From NCBI RefSeq assembly GCF_030408455.1, contig NZ_CP046977.1, positions 1,178,001-1,242,000 of the forward strand: 64,000 bases of DNA, read 5' to 3'. Below are positions 61,296 to 64,000 of the stretch, one piece after another; the first letter of the stretch is position 1, and each line of letters begins with the position of its first letter. Below the pieces are notes generated by a model. The model saw nothing but the letters and a program-made list of their open reading frames with translations, did not search any database and was not told where the DNA came from. The position numbers and the translations under genes were made by a program. The DNA comes from Corynebacterium atrinae (GTDB lineage Bacteria > Actinomycetota > Actinomycetes > Mycobacteriales > Mycobacteriaceae).

Positions 61296-61855
61296 GGGCG
61301 GGCCTTGAGGAACTCGAGGATCTCGACCGGCAGTTCCCGATCGGAGTAGATGCGCACGTCCGGCTCATCCGGGGCGCCCTCGGTGCCGACGCGGCGCCCC
61401 TCCCACACCGGAGACAATCCGAGCTTTTCCAGCACGCGCTCCGACGAAGGGTGGTTAGTGGTGATACGCGCGGTGACTGGGGTGTCCGGGTCGAGGTGCT
61501 TTGCTAAACGCAGGGCAGTCTCGGAAACCTCCGTGGCGTAGCCATTGCCCCATTTGTCGGGGCGGAAGCGGAACTTCAAGTCCCACACCCGGCCATCAAC
61601 GAGCTCGAGTCCGCCGACGCCAATGAACTCCGAAGGCTGATCCCGCAGGTAAATGCCCCAAGGGCCCAGGTCCTTCGCTGCCCAGGAGGCCTGGGTTCGG
61701 CCGATGAGGACGTGTGTTTCGCGCACATCCTCGTGGCGAGCTTGCGGGCGGTGGGTCCAGATTCGTTTGTCGCTATAAACCTTGTAGGCCTCGGCGTCAT
61801 GCTCCGAGGTCAGCGGCATCAAAATCAGGCGGTCGGTGCGGGTGATCGTACTCAT
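61292..61855 (-). CDS. GNAT-family N-acetyltransferase
   Basis: 187 residues: TDRLILMPLTSEHDAEAYKV at the start, a central FIGVGGLELVDG strand, the acetyl-CoA loop region in FRPDKWGNGYATEVSETALR (WGxGYA), and TTNHPSSERVLEKLGL. This is the RimJ/RimL-type pattern. Acetylated substrate unknown. In the usual corynebacterial order this gene follows scpA directly; here the bioAD and transporter genes come between. Confidence 0.85.
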   Translation of the reverse strand: MSTITRTDRLILMPLTSEHDAEAYKVYSDKRIWTHRPQARHEDVRETHVLIGRTQASWAAKDLGPWGIYLRDQPSEFIGVGGLELVDGRVWDLKFRFRPDKWGNGYATEVSETALRLAKHLDPDTPVTARITTNHPSSERVLEKLGLSPVWEGRRVGTEGAPDEPDVRIYSDRELPVEILEFLKARP

Positions 61856-61918
61856 ACCGGCATGTTACACACATCACGAATTGGAGAGAAGGTGATTTGC
61901 ACGAAAATCTTTAACGTC

Positions 61919-61947
61919 TTCGCATACCTTTGATCACAACTTAAACT
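61919..61947 (+). promoter_or_regulatory. Promoter of the sulfurtransferase gene, leaderless
   Basis: TTCGCA (-35, 61919-61924) and TAAACT (-10, 61942-61947) with 17 bases between them; the ATG at 61955 lies 8 bases after the -10 box, at the expected transcription start. No ribosome binding site is seen. The region TAAACT-GAACAGT closely resembles TAAACT-TGAACAGT at bioA, but the right half of the palindrome is absent. Confidence 0.5.
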
Positions 61948-61954
61948 GAACAGT

Positions 61955-62725
61955 ATGTCTCCACTTATCTCCATCGACGAGCTCCGCGCGAGCCAGGCCG
62001 GCCTGACTCTTTTATGCGCTTCCATGGGGCCGACACCGCCGACCCACGGCATCCCGGATTCTTACCTGGCCGATTTGGAGGCAGACTTTTCCGATCCGTC
62101 AGGCCAGCTCCCCCATACTGCTCCGGCAAACCTCCGCGGGCTCTTCGAAGCCTATGGGATCAGCGATGACACCGCCGTTGTGGTCTATGACCAGCAAGCT
62201 GGTGCGGTTGCTCCGCGAATCTGGTGGCTGGCGCGGGTCGCAGGTCTGAGTAACGTCCGGGTTCTCAACGGCCCTTGGACCTTTGAAACTGCGCCTTTCG
62301 CCCGGCCCACTCAACGGGGTACCATTAGCGCTCCCTCCCGGCCCGAACTGCTTATCGACGCCGCCGCAGTCGCCGCCGGTGGCCGCCTCATCGTCGATGC
62401 CCGCTCGGCGGGCCGATTCGCCGGGACCGAAGCGGAACCGCGCCCGGGACTACGTCCCGGACACATTCCCGGCTCGGTCAACTTGCCGTACACCGAGGTG
62501 TTTGCCTCCGACGGCACCTATCGACCTGCGGGACAGCTGCGGGCATTGTTCGAGGCGGTCGTCGATAAGCGAGAAGACCTGGCGTTTACCTGCGGCTCCG
62601 GGGTAACTGCCTGTGTGGACGCTTTGGCCGCCACCCTCGCCGGATATGAAGATTTGGCTGTGTACGAGGGATCATGGTCCGAATGGGGGCGCCCCGACAG
62701 TGGGCGGGACGTGGCAATCGCATGA
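61955..62725 (+). CDS. sseA: Rhodanese-type sulfurtransferase
   Basis: 256 residues with two rhodanese domains. The first is inactive-looking; the second carries DARSAGRFAG, GHIPGSVNLPYTEVF and the active-site loop TCGSGVTACVD. The CGSGVTAC form is that of mercaptopyruvate/thiosulfate sulfurtransferases. It supplies or detoxifies sulfur; a link to sulfur supply for biotin synthesis is possible but not shown. The end overlaps scpB (ATGA). The symbol is assigned by homology; several paralogues may exist. Confidence 0.87.
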   Translation: MSPLISIDELRASQAGLTLLCASMGPTPPTHGIPDSYLADLEADFSDPSGQLPHTAPANLRGLFEAYGISDDTAVVVYDQQAGAVAPRIWWLARVAGLSNVRVLNGPWTFETAPFARPTQRGTISAPSRPELLIDAAAVAAGGRLIVDARSAGRFAGTEAEPRPGLRPGHIPGSVNLPYTEVFASDGTYRPAGQLRALFEAVVDKREDLAFTCGSGVTACVDALAATLAGYEDLAVYEGSWSEWGRPDSGRDVAIA

Positions 62726-63273
62726 GCTTGCCCATGATTTCCCAACTTCGCTCGCGACTCGAATCCATCCTCCTGGTCATTGATACCCCCGCTTCGGAGA
62801 CCGTCTTGGCGCGGGTATTGGAAGTCGACGAGGCCACAGTCTTTTCTCTGCTCACCTCCATTGCCGCTGAGTTCAATGAGCGCGGATCCGGCTTCGACCT
62901 GCGGGAAACCGCCGAGGGCTGGCGGCTGTACACCCGCACCGAGAACGCCCCTGCGGTAGAGCAGTTCCTCCTGGACGGCTCGCAAACCAAGCTATCCCGC
63001 GCCGCCCTGGAAACCCTGGCGGTAATCGCCTATCGGCAACCGGCCACCAGATCGCAGATCTCCTGTGTGCGCGGAGTTAACGTCGATGGCGTTATGCGTA
63101 CCCTGCACCTGCGCGGATTGATCAAGGAGGTCGACATCGAGCCCTCCACCGGCGCTCACCGTTACGCGACGACGGAGCTGTTCCTCGAGCTCCTCGGCAT
63201 TGACTCGCTCGAGCGCTTGCCGGACCTGGCACCGTTGTTGCCTGACGTCGACTCCATTGATGAGGAGTTCTAG
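62722..63273 (+). CDS. scpB: Segregation and condensation protein B
   Basis: 183 residues from ATG 62722, overlapping the sulfurtransferase stop. Two winged-helix domains: RSRLESILLVIDTPASETVL and LSRAALETLAVIAYRQPATRSQI, with VNVDGVMRTLHLRGLIKEV, the family core. It forms the SMC-ScpAB complex. It stays linked to rluB as in most bacteria, although separated from scpA. Confidence 0.93.
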   Translation: MSLPMISQLRSRLESILLVIDTPASETVLARVLEVDEATVFSLLTSIAAEFNERGSGFDLRETAEGWRLYTRTENAPAVEQFLLDGSQTKLSRAALETLAVIAYRQPATRSQISCVRGVNVDGVMRTLHLRGLIKEVDIEPSTGAHRYATTELFLELLGIDSLERLPDLAPLLPDVDSIDEEF

Positions 63274-63335
63274 GCTTTCCTCAGGTAGGGTGGTGCTGGA
63301 TTTAGCACTAAAACTACAGATAGGACACGATCTAC

Positions 63336-64000
63336 GTGACTCCACCCGCTCGCCGCGACGGCACACCGGACAAGGACCAGCAGCCTAAGAAGCTGCGGGC
63401 ATCCGAGATTCCGCTGTCCAACGCGCGCCCCGCCCGCCGCCAAAACGTCAACTCTGATCAGCGCCGCAAGGAAGCTGCCACCGCCGACTCGGTGGCCCGC
63501 AGCCTCGGCGCCGACTGGCTCGTCGAAGACCAGCCGGCTGCTGATGAACGCATCCGCCTCCAGAAGGTCCTGGCCCAGGCCGGAGTCGCCTCTCGCCGCC
63601 ACGCCGAAGTTCTTATCGATAAGGGCCGAGTCGAGGTCAACGGCAAGATTGTCAAGACCCAAGGAACCCGAGTCAACCCGAACGTCGACGTTATCCGCGT
63701 CGATGGCGTGCGTATCAACGTCAATGAAAACCACGAGTACTTCCTGCTGAACAAGCCGCGCGGAATGCAGTCCACCATGTCCGATGACATGGGTCGGCCG
63801 TGCGTCGGCGACATTGTCGCGGAGAAGACAGTCTCCGGTCAGCGGCTTTTCCACGTCGGCCGCCTCGACGCCGACACCGAAGGCCTGCTGCTGCTGACCA
63901 ACGATGGTGAGCTGGCTAACCGCCTCATGCATCCTAAGCACGAGGTCCGCAAGACCTACCTGGCTACCGTGCTCGGAGAGGCCGACAAGCGCCTCGTCCA
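63336..64000 (+). CDS. rluB: 23S rRNA pseudouridine synthase RluB, 5' part
   Basis: Starts at GTG 63336 and runs beyond the window, so about 221 residues are seen. A basic disordered N-terminus (about 1-65) precedes an S4 domain (ERIRLQKVLAQAGVASRRHA, then GRVEVNG), NKPRGMQSTMSDDMGRP, and the catalytic Asp in GRLDADTEGLLLLTNDGEL. RsuA/RluB/E/F family; context next to scpB identifies RluB. Confidence 0.92.
   Translation, partial: MTPPARRDGTPDKDQQPKKLRASEIPLSNARPARRQNVNSDQRRKEAATADSVARSLGADWLVEDQPAADERIRLQKVLAQAGVASRRHAEVLIDKGRVEVNGKIVKTQGTRVNPNVDVIRVDGVRINVNENHEYFLLNKPRGMQSTMSDDMGRPCVGDIVAEKTVSGQRLFHVGRLDADTEGLLLLTNDGELANRLMHPKHEVRKTYLATVLGEADKRLV

Overview
The window is a stretch of a Corynebacterium chromosome. 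The evidence is the 16S/23S/5S sequence, a 16S-23S spacer without tRNA genes, the gene order argC-J-B-D-F-R-G-H, the succession recN-steA-steB-pyrG-Nudix-xerD-parA/pldP-scpA, high G+C codon use, and many promoters with TAnnnT -10 boxes placed as for leaderless mRNAs. No CRISPR array, insertion sequence, integrase of mobile type or tRNA gene was recognised.

Layout. 1-770: two universal stress protein genes, the first truncated by the window edge. 905-9422: a two-gene, more A/T-rich islet on the minus strand. It encodes a 1612-residue DEAH helicase with a DUF1998-type C-terminus and a ~1230-residue protein of unknown fold, and looks like a type III Druantia-like antiphage module (druH-druE). 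9518-13300: a minus-strand run of helR (RNA polymerase-recycling ATPase), a DoxX-type membrane protein and a metallo-hydrolase. 13445-22887: uvrA, a DUF2339 membrane protein, a Ser/Thr-rich anchored protein, the infC-rpmI-rplT translation operon with a structured leader and an AUC start, a TM2 protein, a TrmH-type rRNA methylase and an EamA exporter. 22963-26559: pheST. 26560-28500: a small accessory islet with poorly conserved minus-strand genes, a 50-codon ORF and a probable frameshifted secreted-protein gene. 28563-37077: the complete arginine cluster with ArgR. 37159-38631: a Trm112-like protein and tyrS. 38772-44763: a full rRNA operon with promoter, boxA-like sites and strong terminators. 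44779-57768: a TPR protein, HAD hydrolase, small protein, tlyA, NAD kinase, recN, steA, steB, pyrG, Nudix hydrolase, xerD, parA-like pldP and scpA. 57765-62725: a block separating scpA from scpB, with a POT transporter, bioA-bioD, a GNAT acetyltransferase and a sulfurtransferase. 62722-64000: scpB and the start of rluB.

How the parts work together. Most genes are housekeeping: translation (IF3, L35, L20, PheRS, TyrRS, rRNA and its modification by TlyA, TrmH and RluB), DNA repair and chromosome dynamics (UvrA, RecN, XerD, PldP, ScpAB), cytokinesis (SteAB) and arginine, biotin and CTP synthesis. The most interesting regulatory signals read from the sequence are four. A 10-bp hairpin fully masks the helR ribosome binding site. 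Two perfect TGAAC-N3-GTTCA palindromes, one at the bioA start and one in the first codons of the divergent POT transporter, suggest a shared biotin regulon. An infC leader carries an attenuator-like hairpin. A hairpin starts within a few bases of the predicted pyrG transcription start. The most interesting gene content is the Druantia-like pair.
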